Shown here in pieces: positions 42,273-51,412 of a stretch of 64,000 nucleotides of DNA. This DNA comes from Paenibacillus durus. Lineage in GTDB: Bacteria > Bacillota > Bacilli > Paenibacillales > Paenibacillaceae. The notes under the pieces were generated by a model. The model was not told the origin of the DNA and ran no database searches. It saw only the letters and a list, made by a program, of their open reading frames with translations. The translations under genes were made by a program, and so were the position numbers. Each line of letters starts with the position of its first letter. The stretch's first letter is position 1. The stretch lies in the NCBI RefSeq assembly GCF_000756615.1, contig NZ_CP009288.1, positions 3,906,001 to 3,970,000 of the forward strand, written 5' to 3'.

Positions 42273-43595
42273 CTATTCATCGTCGGATTTGCGCCGTGTA
42301 AAGATTCGGATCGGCGTTCCCTCAAAATTAAACGCACCGCGGATTTTGTTCTCCAGGTAACGTTCATAGGAGAAGTGCATCAGCGAAGGATCGTTGACGA
42401 ATACGACAATCGTCGGCGGCTTCACGGCCACCTGAGTCACATAATTGATACGCAGACGGCGTCCCTTATCGGTCGGCGGCGGATTGATCGCAACAGCATC
42501 CGAGACGACATCGTTGAGAAGATGCGTCGCAATGCGCAGGGAATGCTGCTGCGCGACATGCTGTACAATGGGCAGCAGCTTATGCAGGCGCTGTTTTGTC
42601 AGCGCGGACAGGAAGACAACCGGCGCATAGGTCATGAACAAGAAATGGTCGCGGATCTTGTTCTCGAAGTGCTGCATCGTCTTATCGTCCTTCTCGACGG
42701 CATCCCACTTATTAACCACGAACATCGATGCCTTGCCGGCATCATGCGCATAACCGGCGATATGCTTATCCTGATCGATGATGCCTTCTTCGCCGTTAAT
42801 AACGACGAGTACGACATCCGCTCGTTCAATTGCCCGCATAGCGCGCATAACGCTGTATTTCTCCGTCGTTTCATACACTTTGCCGCGCTTTCGCATACCA
42901 GCGGTATCGATCAGCACATAGCGCTGTCCGTCACGTTCAAACGGCGTATCAATTGCATCGCGGGTCGTTCCCGCCACATCGCTGACAATAACGCGCTCCT
43001 CGCCGAGTATCGCATTGACCAAGGACGATTTGCCCACATTAGGGCGGCCGATCAGCGCAACGCGGATCACATCCTCGTCGTATTCCTCGTCCTGCGGCTC
43101 CGGAAGCCGCTCCGTAACCTCATCCAGCAGATCGCCGATTCCGGTGCCGTGGCTGCCGGAGATGCCGATCGGATCTCCGAAGCCCAGGCTGTAGAATTCA
43201 TAGATATCCTCAGCCCGCTTCATATTGTCCACTTTGTTGATTGCGAGTACGACCGGCTTGCCTGACCGGAACAGCAGTTGAGCCACTTCCTCGTCCGCAT
43301 TAGTCAATCCGCTCTTCGCTTCACACATAAATACGATAAGATCCGCTTCCTCGATCGCCAGCTCTGCCTGGATACGGATGGATTTCAAAATCATATCCTC
43401 GCCATCGATCTCGATACCGCCCGTATCAATTACGCTGAACGCCTTGCCGTTCCATTCCGATACGCCGTATATCCGGTCGCGGGTGATTCCGGGTTTATCC
43501 TCTACAATAGCCAGCCGGTCACCGATCAGCCGGTTAAAAATCGTTGATTTCCCTACATTGGGCCTTCCTACGATGGCCACAACGGGTCTTGCCAT
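42273..43595 (-). CDS. der: GTPase Der (EngA), ribosome assembly
   Basis: A 440-residue protein with two G domains in tandem, each with its own P-loop (GRPNVGKSTIFNRL at the N-terminus, GRPNVGKSSLVNAIL in the second), DTGG/DTAG and NKxD (NKVD, NKWD), followed by a C-terminal KH-like domain. It acts in 50S subunit assembly. CAGGAGG precedes the ATG. Confidence 0.97.
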   Translation of the reverse strand: MARPVVAIVGRPNVGKSTIFNRLIGDRLAIVEDKPGITRDRIYGVSEWNGKAFSVIDTGGIEIDGEDMILKSIRIQAELAIEEADLIVFMCEAKSGLTNADEEVAQLLFRSGKPVVLAINKVDNMKRAEDIYEFYSLGFGDPIGISGSHGTGIGDLLDEVTERLPEPQDEEYDEDVIRVALIGRPNVGKSSLVNAILGEERVIVSDVAGTTRDAIDTPFERDGQRYVLIDTAGMRKRGKVYETTEKYSVMRAMRAIERADVVLVVINGEEGIIDQDKHIAGYAHDAGKASMFVVNKWDAVEKDDKTMQHFENKIRDHFLFMTYAPVVFLSALTKQRLHKLLPIVQHVAQQHSLRIATHLLNDVVSDAVAINPPPTDKGRRLRINYVTQVAVKPPTIVVFVNDPSLMHFSYERYLENKIRGAFNFEGTPIRIFTRRKSDDE

Positions 43596-43659
43596 GTTTC
43601 ATTCCTCCTGTCTGCCTTTCGTTACCCATCATAGCAAAAAAGCCTTCGCTTGGCTAACG

Positions 43660-43706
43660 CCTAAAAACACAATCGGCGAACCCTCATATAAAAGGGTTCG
43701 CCGATA
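43660..43706 (-). terminator. Terminator after the S1-domain gene
   Basis: AATCGGCGAACCCT (43671-43684) and AGGGTTCGCCGAT (43693-43705) form a 13-base stem; TGTGTTTTT follows on the minus strand. Confidence 0.8.
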
Positions 43707-43738
43707 AGTATACCCATTATGTCAGACAAAATAAGGAA

Positions 43739-45019
43739 TTATTTCCCCTTGAATTTGTCCAGCTTGTCGCCGAAACGTTCGGCCAGCGTAAAGCTGAGTC
43801 CTTGGTTGCTCAGCGAAACATTGGGGTTGTCGAGCACTTCTTTAGGAGCCCGGTCTCTGTTTCTTTCCGGCTTGGCAGTAGGCGCCGGAGCTTCTTCCGT
43901 TTCCTTAATGCTTAAGGAGACGCGCTTCTCGGACGGATTGAAATCCAGAACTTTCACTTGAACTTCCTGTCCTTCCTTAAGCACTTCATGCGGTGTGCCG
44001 ATATGCTTATGGGAAATTTGCGAGATATGGACAAGACCTTCTACACCAGGGAACAGCTCAACGAACGCTCCGAAGTTGACAAGACGTTTTACTTCGCCTG
44101 TTACCACATCGCCGATATTGATTTTGTCGGAAGCCGTGTCCCAAGGACCAGGCGTTGCCGCTTTGATACTCAGGCTGATTTTGCCTTTTTCCGGATCGAC
44201 TTTCAGTACTTTTACACGTACCTTGTCACCTTCGGAAATCACATCGGAAGGTTTGTCAACATGGCTCCAAGCGATTTCGGAGACGTGAACGAGTCCATCA
44301 ACGCCACCCACATCGACAAACGCTCCGAATTGGGTCAGACGCTGTACCGTACCTTCGATGATTTCGCCTTCGGTAAGCTCGGACATAATTCTTTGCTTGT
44401 TGGCTTCGAATTCCTCTTCGAGCACTTCCTTCGCGGAGAGAATAACCTTTCCGTTCTCACGGTCAAGCTCTTTCACTTTTACGCGAAGCGTACGTCCTTT
44501 GTAATCGCTGAAATCTTCAACGAAATGACGCTCAACCATGGAAGCAGGGATAAATCCGCGGGCACCCACGTCGGCAACCAGACCGCCTTTGACCACGTCG
44601 GCCACGGTGACTTCGAAAGCCTCTTGGGAATTGTAGTATTTCTCCAGATCGTCCCAGGATTTCTCGCTGTCCACAGCGCGTTTGGAAAGAACAAGGCTTT
44701 CCTTGTTGTCGTTGATGCTGACAACCTTGCACTCCACTTCTTGTCCGACTTCAACAGCCGAAGCGGCATTGTCGAGTTGAACGGAAGACAATTCGCGAAT
44801 CGGAATGACGCCGTCATATTTATATCCAATGCTCACATAAGCTTGGTTATCTTCGATTTTGACGATCGTTCCTTTCACGGTGTCGCCTTTTTTCAAGGAA
44901 ATGATTTGCTCCAGCTCATCCTGGCTTGCTATTTCCTCTTGATTGCTAGCAGCGGAATCAACCGCCTCTACGGATTCGTTGTTCTCCGCAGCTTCCTGAT
45001 TTCTTATTTCTTCAGACAT
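43739..45019 (-). CDS. S1 RNA-binding domain protein, ribosomal protein S1 homologue (YpfD-like)
   Basis: A 426-residue protein with four S1 domains after an acidic N-terminus of about 40 residues. Typical turns are GDTVKGTIVKIEDNQAYVSIG, ARGFIPAS, FGAFVDVGGVDGLVHVSEI and FGAFVELFPGVEGLVHISQI. The closest named homologue is YpfD of B. subtilis, a protein related to ribosomal S1 but not essential there. GAGGAGG precedes the ATG. It stands between plsC and der. Confidence 0.93.
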   Translation of the reverse strand: MSEEIRNQEAAENNESVEAVDSAASNQEEIASQDELEQIISLKKGDTVKGTIVKIEDNQAYVSIGYKYDGVIPIRELSSVQLDNAASAVEVGQEVECKVVSINDNKESLVLSKRAVDSEKSWDDLEKYYNSQEAFEVTVADVVKGGLVADVGARGFIPASMVERHFVEDFSDYKGRTLRVKVKELDRENGKVILSAKEVLEEEFEANKQRIMSELTEGEIIEGTVQRLTQFGAFVDVGGVDGLVHVSEIAWSHVDKPSDVISEGDKVRVKVLKVDPEKGKISLSIKAATPGPWDTASDKINIGDVVTGEVKRLVNFGAFVELFPGVEGLVHISQISHKHIGTPHEVLKEGQEVQVKVLDFNPSEKRVSLSIKETEEAPAPTAKPERNRDRAPKEVLDNPNVSLSNQGLSFTLAERFGDKLDKFKGK

Positions 45020-45157
45020 GTGATTACCCTCCTCGATTCAAAACCCCATTTATTTAAACCCGCACTAGAGCAGGGTTCAAAACATACATCTTTAACAAAT
45101 GCCCCGCTATAGATGTTACTATCCTATTATGTTCCAAATAATAACGGCTATGCCGCT

Positions 45158-45745
45158 TTATTTCCCGCTTGGCTTACCGGTCTCCAGCATCTCGCGAATC
45201 CGGGCCATGATAAGATCGGTAACCGCTTCAGCCGAATCGCTGCCGCCTGCGGCATATTCGCTCAGATCAATCGGAGCGCCGTAAACGACGACCATCCGGC
45301 GAAAAGGCTTGTATGGGCCGATTATCGCCGCCGGTACAACTGCCGCGCCACTGCGGAGGGCAAAAGTCGCCGCTCCTTTTTTGGCAATTCCGCTGTCGCT
45401 GTTCCGCGTTCCTTCCGGGAAAATGCCCATTACTTGCCCGCTTCTAAGCAAATTAAGCGCCGTTTTAATGGATTCTTTGCTTACACCGCCGCGTTTAACC
45501 GGAAAAGCGCCCACCTGTCTGACTAGCCGGCCGAGTACAGGAACCTTGAACAGCTCAGCCTTGGCCATATAGTTCACTTTGCGCTCCAGCTTGATGCCCA
45601 TAGTAAAAGGATCAAGATTGCTGGTGTGGTTGCCGCATAGCAGTACTCCGCCCTCGTTCGGAATATTTTCAATTCCCACCGTCTTAAGCGGAAACAGAAC
45701 GGCATAGATCAAGCGAAGCAATCCTCGGCAAATGACATAAATCAT
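45158..45745 (-). CDS. plsC: 1-acyl-sn-glycerol-3-phosphate acyltransferase
   Basis: A 195-residue membrane-associated acyltransferase that turns lysophosphatidate into phosphatidate. The NHTSNLDP (H-x4-D) motif, the FPEGTRN motif, and a hydrophobic N-terminus are present. The ATG at 45745 overlaps the cmk stop by one base (TAATG). Together with gpsA and plsY, three steps of phosphatidate synthesis lie within 5 kb. Confidence 0.92.
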   Translation of the reverse strand: MIYVICRGLLRLIYAVLFPLKTVGIENIPNEGGVLLCGNHTSNLDPFTMGIKLERKVNYMAKAELFKVPVLGRLVRQVGAFPVKRGGVSKESIKTALNLLRSGQVMGIFPEGTRNSDSGIAKKGAATFALRSGAAVVPAAIIGPYKPFRRMVVVYGAPIDLSEYAAGGSDSAEAVTDLIMARIREMLETGKPSGK

Positions 45746-46452
45746 TAATGATTTCTCTCCCCGCGGGCATAAGATCTGCAATGGGACACGATGGTCTCCA
45801 CAACCTGTACGATATCCATCGACGTCGTATCGAGCAGAATGCTGTCATCCGCACGCCGCAGCGGCGAAATTTCCCGGCTCTGATCCAGAAGGTCGCGCTG
45901 CGCAATATCGTTCTCAAGCTGCTCCAGAGTTACCTGTTCCGCATCTTTCAGCTCCTTGTAGCGGCGGAGCGCACGCTCCTTCACGCTTGCCGTCATGAAA
46001 ATTTTCACTTCAGCATCCGGCAGTACGGTTGTGCCGATATCGCGGCCGTCCATCACGACTCCTTTACCAAGCGCCATCTCGCGCTGCAGCTGACTCAGCC
46101 TTGTTCGGATGGACTCAATCTTGGCATACTGCGATACCATGCCGCTGACCTGCAAACTGCGGATATGAGGAGTCACGTCTTCCCCGTTGATTATCACTTT
46201 CTGCACTTCTTCTCCGGGTATTAATTCAATCACCATATTTCGTACTGTTTGAAGCACGTTATCATGATCTTCCGGCATAATGTCTTTGCGGATCATATAC
46301 CAGGTAACCGCCCGGTACATGGCTCCCGTATCGACATAAATGTAAGAAAGCTTCTGTGCTACCATTCGGGCTACTGTACTCTTGCCTGCCCCGGCAGGTC
46401 CGTCGATGGCGACGTTAATTTTGTCAGCGATATGTGTCCCCTGCCTAACCAA
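45745..46452 (-). CDS. cmk: Cytidylate kinase
   Basis: A 235-residue kinase phosphorylating CMP and dCMP. The P-loop is INVAIDGPAGAGKSTVARMV; YVDTGAMYRA and MDGRDIGTTVLPDA are signatures of Cmk. I chose the TTG at 46452, with GAGGAGG 9 bases upstream; the longer open frame to 46530 has no similarity and the usual ATG is missing. It is followed by plsC. Confidence 0.93.
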   Translation of the reverse strand: MVRQGTHIADKINVAIDGPAGAGKSTVARMVAQKLSYIYVDTGAMYRAVTWYMIRKDIMPEDHDNVLQTVRNMVIELIPGEEVQKVIINGEDVTPHIRSLQVSGMVSQYAKIESIRTRLSQLQREMALGKGVVMDGRDIGTTVLPDAEVKIFMTASVKERALRRYKELKDAEQVTLEQLENDIAQRDLLDQSREISPLRRADDSILLDTTSMDIVQVVETIVSHCRSYARGERNH

Positions 46453-46555
46453 AGGGGCATTCCTCCTCAGGCATAATGCCAAGATCGCGCTTGGCGTTGA
46501 TCCACTTGACCTACCGGAAAGCACGAACATAAATTCATACCTTCTGATATCTTCA

Positions 46556-46578
46556 AGAAAAAAGCAGGCATTGCCTGC
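46556..46578 (-). terminator. Terminator after the PilZ-domain gene
   Basis: GCAGGC (46564-46569) and GCCTGC (46573-46578) with a 3-base loop, followed on the minus strand by a T run. Confidence 0.7.
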
Positions 46579-46726
46579 GACTTATAAAATTATACCACAG
46601 TTTGTACAGCAGTGCAAAATCGCATAGACTCAAAATACAGCAAAAAAATCGGGGAATGGCAGCAAATTTCAGGGTATTTTAGAACTCTTTCCGCGAATCC
46701 CGCGTGAAACTATAGCCTGACTCGCT

Positions 46727-47395
46727 TTAACGGTTGCGGAAATCAAACTGCCGCTCGAAGCAAAAGCGGATAATTTTCTGACGCTCGCCATCCAAGATGT
46801 TTACGAACTTTAGCATGGCCACACTCCGCCCGGTATCGAGCTCTTTCATCCGTACTACCTCGGCTTCAAAGTAAGCATGTTCGTTCAATCCGTTACGGTA
46901 AGGGATAAGAAGCCAGCACTCCAGCCGATCACCGACTTCAAGCGGAGTGCTTACGTCCGTCCAGAACGAAGTTCCGCCGCCGCCGATATCTTCGGTTCGA
47001 ACCAGAAAGCGGATACCCGCCGCTGTTCTGACAGCCAGCTCCAGCTCTGCGCTGACACGCAGGAAGCTTCGTCTTTGTATCTTCAGAATCTCATCCTTCG
47101 CCGGCTTATGTACACGCACCATTCGGATGACGTCTTCCTTGAAACCGAGCACATGCGTATAAAAATAATTTTTGATTCCGCCCTCGCCCATAAAATAAAC
47201 CGACAGCTCATCCCCGATATGCAGTTTCTTAAGCCGTCCGCTGCTTTCCTGCATCGGAATTTCTATCAGAAAGGCCTCGTCTTCCAGTTCAGCTATTCTG
47301 GACCGGTATTCGACTTCCGCTTCGGAAGCGTCGCTGGATGGTACCTGGATGAACAGTTGGTCGTTAATTTTGGGATACAAACATGTCACCGCCAT
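46727..47395 (-). CDS. PilZ-domain protein, YpfA/YcgR-like c-di-GMP receptor
   Basis: A 222-residue protein with an N-terminal YcgR-like beta domain (about 1-105) and a C-terminal PilZ domain. The c-di-GMP motif begins QRRSFLRV (RR-x3-R type); the second motif reads EDIGGGGTSF, where D-x-S-x-x-G would be usual, so binding needs proof. YpfA (MotI) of B. subtilis brakes flagella when bound to c-di-GMP. Neighbours cmk and ypeB agree with B. subtilis. The start is unclear: no good ribosome binding site precedes the ATG, and a TTG at 47380 is possible. Confidence 0.85.
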   Translation of the reverse strand: MAVTCLYPKINDQLFIQVPSSDASEAEVEYRSRIAELEDEAFLIEIPMQESSGRLKKLHIGDELSVYFMGEGGIKNYFYTHVLGFKEDVIRMVRVHKPAKDEILKIQRRSFLRVSAELELAVRTAAGIRFLVRTEDIGGGGTSFWTDVSTPLEVGDRLECWLLIPYRNGLNEHAYFEAEVVRMKELDTGRSVAMLKFVNILDGERQKIIRFCFERQFDFRNR

Positions 47396-47519
47396 TGAAA
47401 TTAGTAAGATATTCTAATGGCGATTATACCATGTGATGCGGCGGCTGGGTGAGAAAATATTACGGGGACGCTCCAGTACGAATCCATGCAAGGATACCGG
47501 AGTTCATATCATTTATGAC

Positions 47520-47550
47520 GCAAAAAGGCCATCCGCAAGCGGACAGCCTT
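47520..47550 (-). terminator. Terminator after ypeB
   Basis: AAGGCCATCCGC (47525-47536) and GCGGACAGCCTT (47539-47550) pair with a small internal mismatch; on the minus strand a T run follows. Confidence 0.75.
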
Positions 47551-47585
47551 AATCCGGTATTTAATGAAACTCTTCACTGCTGTTA

Positions 47586-48935
47586 TTATTTTTGGGCGCC
47601 GGAAGCGGTCCGGATCTCTTCAACCGATTCTTCGATTCCGGTGTCCGCATTCAGATAAATCCGGTACTGGGAACCGTTAATCCGGCCGCCGAATTCGTAA
47701 GTGAGGACTTCTTCACCGTCATCATTCTCAATCAAGGAGAGACGGTTGTAGATCTCCCGGAAATCCGGGTTAAGCTTTTTCCGCGCATCGGCAAGGCTCA
47801 TTCCGGGCTTTGCAATTTTGCGGTTTTCCTGATGCTCATTGACATAATCGCTGGACTGAAAACCGGTGGTATCGCCGGTATCGAGTCCGGAGCGCACCGT
47901 TATCTTTTCGGGATAGATCAGTACACCGCTTTGCTTCGTAACAAACGTGAAATTGCACATATTGCCGTACCGGTCAGCGCTGACGGGCGTCATATCCGAA
48001 TATCCCTTGCGTTTCAGGAATTCGCCGGCCTTGGCGACGGCATCATCCACCGATACCTTCGGGGCTCCAATCTCGCGGTTATTGTTATAAGAAATCAGCA
48101 GCCCGCCTTTTTTCGTGAAATCCATACTTACCGTTTCATTCGCTCCGCTTACCGTCGCCGTGTACGTTTCCCATTCCGTGCCTTTTCCGTTCTCGGTCAA
48201 ATGCACCTTGGCCCCGCTGCCGGCGTCGGCATATTTCAGCGCCTTGCGGCGGATATCATCCTCCGAGGCGGGCGGACCATTCAGCTTTTTGACGGAACGT
48301 TTATCGTAAACGCTGGCTACGGATGGCCCCCAATCCAGCTCCGGATAAGCACTCACTCTTTTATCAACCGTTTTGAAACCGTCGATAATCGTGTTGTCCT
48401 CGGCTTTTTTCTCCGTTGCCAGAGCGGCTTCAACGTCCATCCACCGGAGATGATTCGTAATGACCTTGTTCTGCACATCCTGAAGATCCTTCGAAATCTC
48501 GCCGGAGCTTTTATACAGAGCCGTCAAGTTTTTCATTTCCCCATCGGTCAAAGGCTTGGCAGCGTAATCGCGCACCGCCGCCTTGTATGAGAAGTTGGAA
48601 ATCTTGGAGAGGAACTCCTCCGTCTTGCTGAAAGGCAGCAGTGTCAGCGGGAGCTGGTTGATCTCGTTTTGCGCCTCGCTGGTAATTCGCCACACATTCG
48701 TCAAGAACTTGTGATGCATTCCATCGGAGGTTGAGCTGACGGCAAGTACGTTACCCAATTCGCCATGCAGCCGCTCCATATGATAAGACAGATCGTGGAA
48801 GGACCGCTGGTATTGGTTTTCCGCTTTCAGCAGAACGGCGTTCTTTTCTTGATTCTCCTGATACCCCCATACAAGCGCCCCGATGAGCAGAATCAAAGTC
48901 AATGGGAACAATACGGCACTCATTCTTTTGTACAT
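47586..48935 (-). CDS. ypeB: Germination protein YpeB
   Basis: A 449-residue protein with an N-terminal membrane anchor (residues 8-24), a helical region, and two or three repeated PepSY-like domains in the C-terminal half (for example VSVDDAVAKAGEFLKRKGY and GMSLADARKKLNPDF). YpeB keeps the spore cortex lytic enzyme SleB in place and controls it during germination. In B. subtilis sleB is directly upstream in one operon; here that place is taken by a small Cys-rich ORF and prsW. Confidence 0.93.
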   Translation of the reverse strand: MYKRMSAVLFPLTLILLIGALVWGYQENQEKNAVLLKAENQYQRSFHDLSYHMERLHGELGNVLAVSSTSDGMHHKFLTNVWRITSEAQNEINQLPLTLLPFSKTEEFLSKISNFSYKAAVRDYAAKPLTDGEMKNLTALYKSSGEISKDLQDVQNKVITNHLRWMDVEAALATEKKAEDNTIIDGFKTVDKRVSAYPELDWGPSVASVYDKRSVKKLNGPPASEDDIRRKALKYADAGSGAKVHLTENGKGTEWETYTATVSGANETVSMDFTKKGGLLISYNNNREIGAPKVSVDDAVAKAGEFLKRKGYSDMTPVSADRYGNMCNFTFVTKQSGVLIYPEKITVRSGLDTGDTTGFQSSDYVNEHQENRKIAKPGMSLADARKKLNPDFREIYNRLSLIENDDGEEVLTYEFGGRINGSQYRIYLNADTGIEESVEEIRTASGAQK

Positions 48936-49044
48936 ATGCCTTGAAGACTCCCTTCTGGTAGCTTATTGCCGTTAGTTTGACTAAAGTAAAGAGGTCTTAT
49001 GCACCAGCCGCAAAGAGAATCGGTATAGGAACGGTATACAATAG

Positions 49045-49076
49045 CAAAAAAGAGCAACGCCTTATTAGGCCTGCTC
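49045..49076 (-). terminator. Terminator overlapping the 3' end of the 48-residue ORF
   Basis: GAGCAACGCCT (49052-49062) and AGGCCTGCTC (49067-49076) pair with one mismatched position, and a T run follows on the minus strand. The stop codon of the small ORF lies in the loop. Confidence 0.7.
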
Positions 49077-49211
49077 TTCAATCAGAAATCCTTCGGTGCA
49101 GTTGCAGAGACATTGCTTGAACCCGGTCTGAACAATGCCATGATATTTTATGCCGCGCAGAATATAGCTTTCACCGCACTGCTTGCACACGATTCGCACT
49201 TTTACCCGCAA
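49065..49211 (-). CDS. Small Cys-rich protein of 48 residues, zinc-ribbon-like
   Basis: TTG start at 49211 with GAGAGGTG eight bases upstream, stop at 49065 inside a terminator. The protein has VCKQCGESYILRG at the N-terminus and FKQCLCNCTEGF near the C-terminus, that is, a CxxC pair and a further Cys cluster that could bind zinc. Function unknown. It stands between prsW and ypeB, where sleB is in B. subtilis. Confidence 0.6.
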   Translation of the reverse strand: MRVKVRIVCKQCGESYILRGIKYHGIVQTGFKQCLCNCTEGFLIEEQA

Positions 49212-49282
49212 AAAAAGACACCTCTCTTTACAGTCTAATTTTCTCTGTGGAAAATCTGCCCGTAACAGTGTCTCCATCTGCG

Positions 49283-49978
49283 TTATAGATTAACCTCTTC
49301 CTCCCGCTTCAGCAGGCGAAAAGGCGACAGGCTGTTGGCCCGCGCTACTTTAATCATGCCTCCATACCATAAGAAGGCCATTAAAGGAACGATATACCAA
49401 ATCCAATAGTTTGGCGTTGTGTTCAAAATAAAGTCGTAAATTCCGTGCCAGATCCAAGGAAGAAGCAGCGATACAGCAAGGATGCCGCGCCTTCTGACCC
49501 CGTTCGAAAATTTGGCTCTGCCAAGATGATACCCCATCACAACACCGAACATGGCATGCCCCGATACCGGAAGAAGCGCGCGAAGAAACATGGAGCCAAG
49601 CGAAGCATGGCTGTACCAAGCGTACATCACATTCTCAATCGTCGCAAAACCGAGCGAAATCGCAACAGCATAAAGTATGCCGTCATACGGTTCGTCGAAC
49701 TCGGTATGATTGTAGATGATGTGGTACATCACAAACCATTTCAGGCACTCTTCCACTCCGGCGGAGATCAGAAATGATTCCGTGTAAGGACCCGTATCCA
49801 GCCCCAGCGTCAGTCCTCTTTGAATAATCATGACCGGAAAGACAATCAGCAGGCCCAGCAAAAAAACTTTAAGCACCATATGGAGCGGCTCCTGGTCATA
49901 CTTGTCCTTCAGGTAAAAATATATCAACAGAGCAAGCCCCGGTGCCACTGCCGACGAAACTACCGATAACAAAAGCAC
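49283..49978 (-). CDS. prsW: PrsW family intramembrane protease
   Basis: A 231-residue protein with about eight hydrophobic segments. Active-site motifs are EECLKW (Glu pair), FATIENVMYA, GHAMFG and WHGIYDF, as expected for PrsW, which cleaves the anti-sigma factor RsiW in B. subtilis. A target here could be the anti-sigma factor at 13963, but this is inference. I use the GTG at 49978, since GGGGAGG lies 8 bases before it. Confidence 0.93.
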   Translation of the reverse strand: MLLLSVVSSAVAPGLALLIYFYLKDKYDQEPLHMVLKVFLLGLLIVFPVMIIQRGLTLGLDTGPYTESFLISAGVEECLKWFVMYHIIYNHTEFDEPYDGILYAVAISLGFATIENVMYAWYSHASLGSMFLRALLPVSGHAMFGVVMGYHLGRAKFSNGVRRRGILAVSLLLPWIWHGIYDFILNTTPNYWIWYIVPLMAFLWYGGMIKVARANSLSPFRLLKREEEVNL

Positions 49979-50102
49979 CGAACGTACCTCCCCGCTTGTC
50001 AAAATAAAAGAACAGCCGGCCTATCCCCTATGAAACAGGCAGGACCAGCCGGCGTCGTCGTAACAACAGGTAAAGGGTCACCGAGGTTCCACCCCTTCCT
50101 CA

Positions 50103-50714
50103 TTATTCCTGGCGTTTGAAAAAGGCGCAAAGCTGCTGAATGGCGTTCTCCGCCATAACCGTCTTGCCGTATTCGTTCAGTACCGCCTCGGTCACCGGAG
50201 ATGAATCCCCGAATTCGGCGAGCACAGCGACAAGCGCTGACAGTGCGGGTTCCTCAAATTCTTTCGGATCGAAATAGAGGTACCATTTATCCTGATAAGA
50301 GTACAGCTTGCCTGCGGAAGTAATATTGCCGATGAGCACATGAGCCGCTTCAACCACGACTTCAAAATCACGGAAAGCATAGACAATGGAGTCCGCTTGT
50401 TCAAGGGTGACTTCCATTTCGTAAATCTCATCTGGTAATTCTTCTTCCCCTGGCGAACCGTACTGATGATCATATTTACCCCGGGTTACGATGACGACCA
50501 TACCTTGTGCAGGCAGAGCGAACACTTCCACGGCAAGAGGACCGGTTGCGTCAAATCCGAGTTCATTATATGCCTGATCCATCATCTCCGTAAAAAGGTC
50601 ATGAACTTTAGGGACTTCCTGCCACATGTCTTCTTTCTGAATTCCCCGCTCGCTCAGATCGTCAAAAGTGAGGAAAATCCGTATCTTATCTTGACTTAAA
50701 CGCTCTATTCTCAT
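50103..50714 (-). CDS. mecA: Adapter protein MecA
   Basis: A 203-residue adaptor that targets proteins to the ClpCP protease. The N-terminal substrate-binding domain begins MRIERLSQDKIRIFLTFDDL, and the C-terminal domain has FEVVVEAAHVLIGN and LYFDPKEFEE. AAAGGAGG precedes the ATG at 50714. It stands upstream of prsW. Confidence 0.9.
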   Translation of the reverse strand: MRIERLSQDKIRIFLTFDDLSERGIQKEDMWQEVPKVHDLFTEMMDQAYNELGFDATGPLAVEVFALPAQGMVVIVTRGKYDHQYGSPGEEELPDEIYEMEVTLEQADSIVYAFRDFEVVVEAAHVLIGNITSAGKLYSYQDKWYLYFDPKEFEEPALSALVAVLAEFGDSSPVTEAVLNEYGKTVMAENAIQQLCAFFKRQE

Positions 50715-50906
50715 GACAGGATCCTCCTTTTGAAAACTCAAATTTATTATAGTGTATGATGAGTCCCGAGTAATGAGCCAAAAATGGTTATTATGGTGAT
50801 TGATATGTATGTATGTTACCATTTTGCCGCAATAAATGCACGTAAATATATTATAAGCGGGAAAAGCAGCATTTTCAAAAGTACGGCTAACCGTTTCTTC
50901 CTATAT

Positions 50907-50948
50907 TAAAAAAAGAATCATTCTGGAGAAAGTCTCCAAAATGATTCT
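50907..50948 (-). terminator. Terminator after the YtxH-like gene
   Basis: AGAATCATTCTGGAGA (50914-50929) and TCTCCAAAATGATTCT (50933-50948) form a 16-base stem with one G-T-type mismatch, followed by a T run on the minus strand. Confidence 0.85.
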
Positions 50949-50967
50949 GTCGGCCTTTGCCTTTCGG

Positions 50968-51318
50968 TTACAAGCCCGGTATGGCTGTATGGGTTTCTTT
51001 GAGGATTTTTTCCACGTCGTGTTTGACATCGGGATTGCTGCGGATAAAATCCTTCAGCATGCTCAGGTCGGCTTCCTTGGAACGGACAGGCAAAGCTGCC
51101 TTATGCCCCTCCGATCCGGAGCTTTCCGTTTTGGCCGGCTGCTGATTTGCGGAAGTGTTCCCAAAGCCTGTAGTCGCCATATTGATAATTTTATTTTTTG
51201 CTTTTTCGGCAGCCCTGGATTGCCCCAGCATCGGCATAAACATGTTCCGCTTGTTGGACATAAGCATACTGGCGGCGGCACCCAGCATCACTCCGAAAAA
51301 AAATGACGAAGTCTTCAC
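50968..51318 (-). CDS. Small membrane-anchored protein, YtxH-like
   Basis: A 116-residue protein. A short N-terminal glycine-rich hydrophobic segment (SSFFFGVMLGAAASMLM) and a charged, partly disordered remainder resemble YtxH-type stress proteins, but the similarity is weak. It starts with GTG at 51318, with AGGAGG upstream. Its own terminator follows and the promoter region is shared with the divergent deacetylase gene. Confidence 0.65.
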   Translation of the reverse strand: MKTSSFFFGVMLGAAASMLMSNKRNMFMPMLGQSRAAEKAKNKIINMATTGFGNTSANQQPAKTESSGSEGHKAALPVRSKEADLSMLKDFIRSNPDVKHDVEKILKETHTAIPGL

Positions 51319-51412
51319 ATTTATTACCTCCTTGTATGATAAAATCATCTCTAGTGTTCGCAGAAGGTTTCCGCCTCATACAGCTTAATCACAGGAAAGC
51401 GAGTTGAAATAA

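Noticed and set aside
41958..43265. A 435-codon plus-strand open frame opposite der and plsY
   Set aside because: Antisense to two clear genes and without a recognisable domain.
50070..50096. T-box-like sequence GGGGTGGAACCTCGG on the minus strand between mecA and prsW
   Set aside because: The gap is only about 100 bases, with no stem I, no specifier and no matching terminator, and prsW is not an aminoacylation or amino acid gene.
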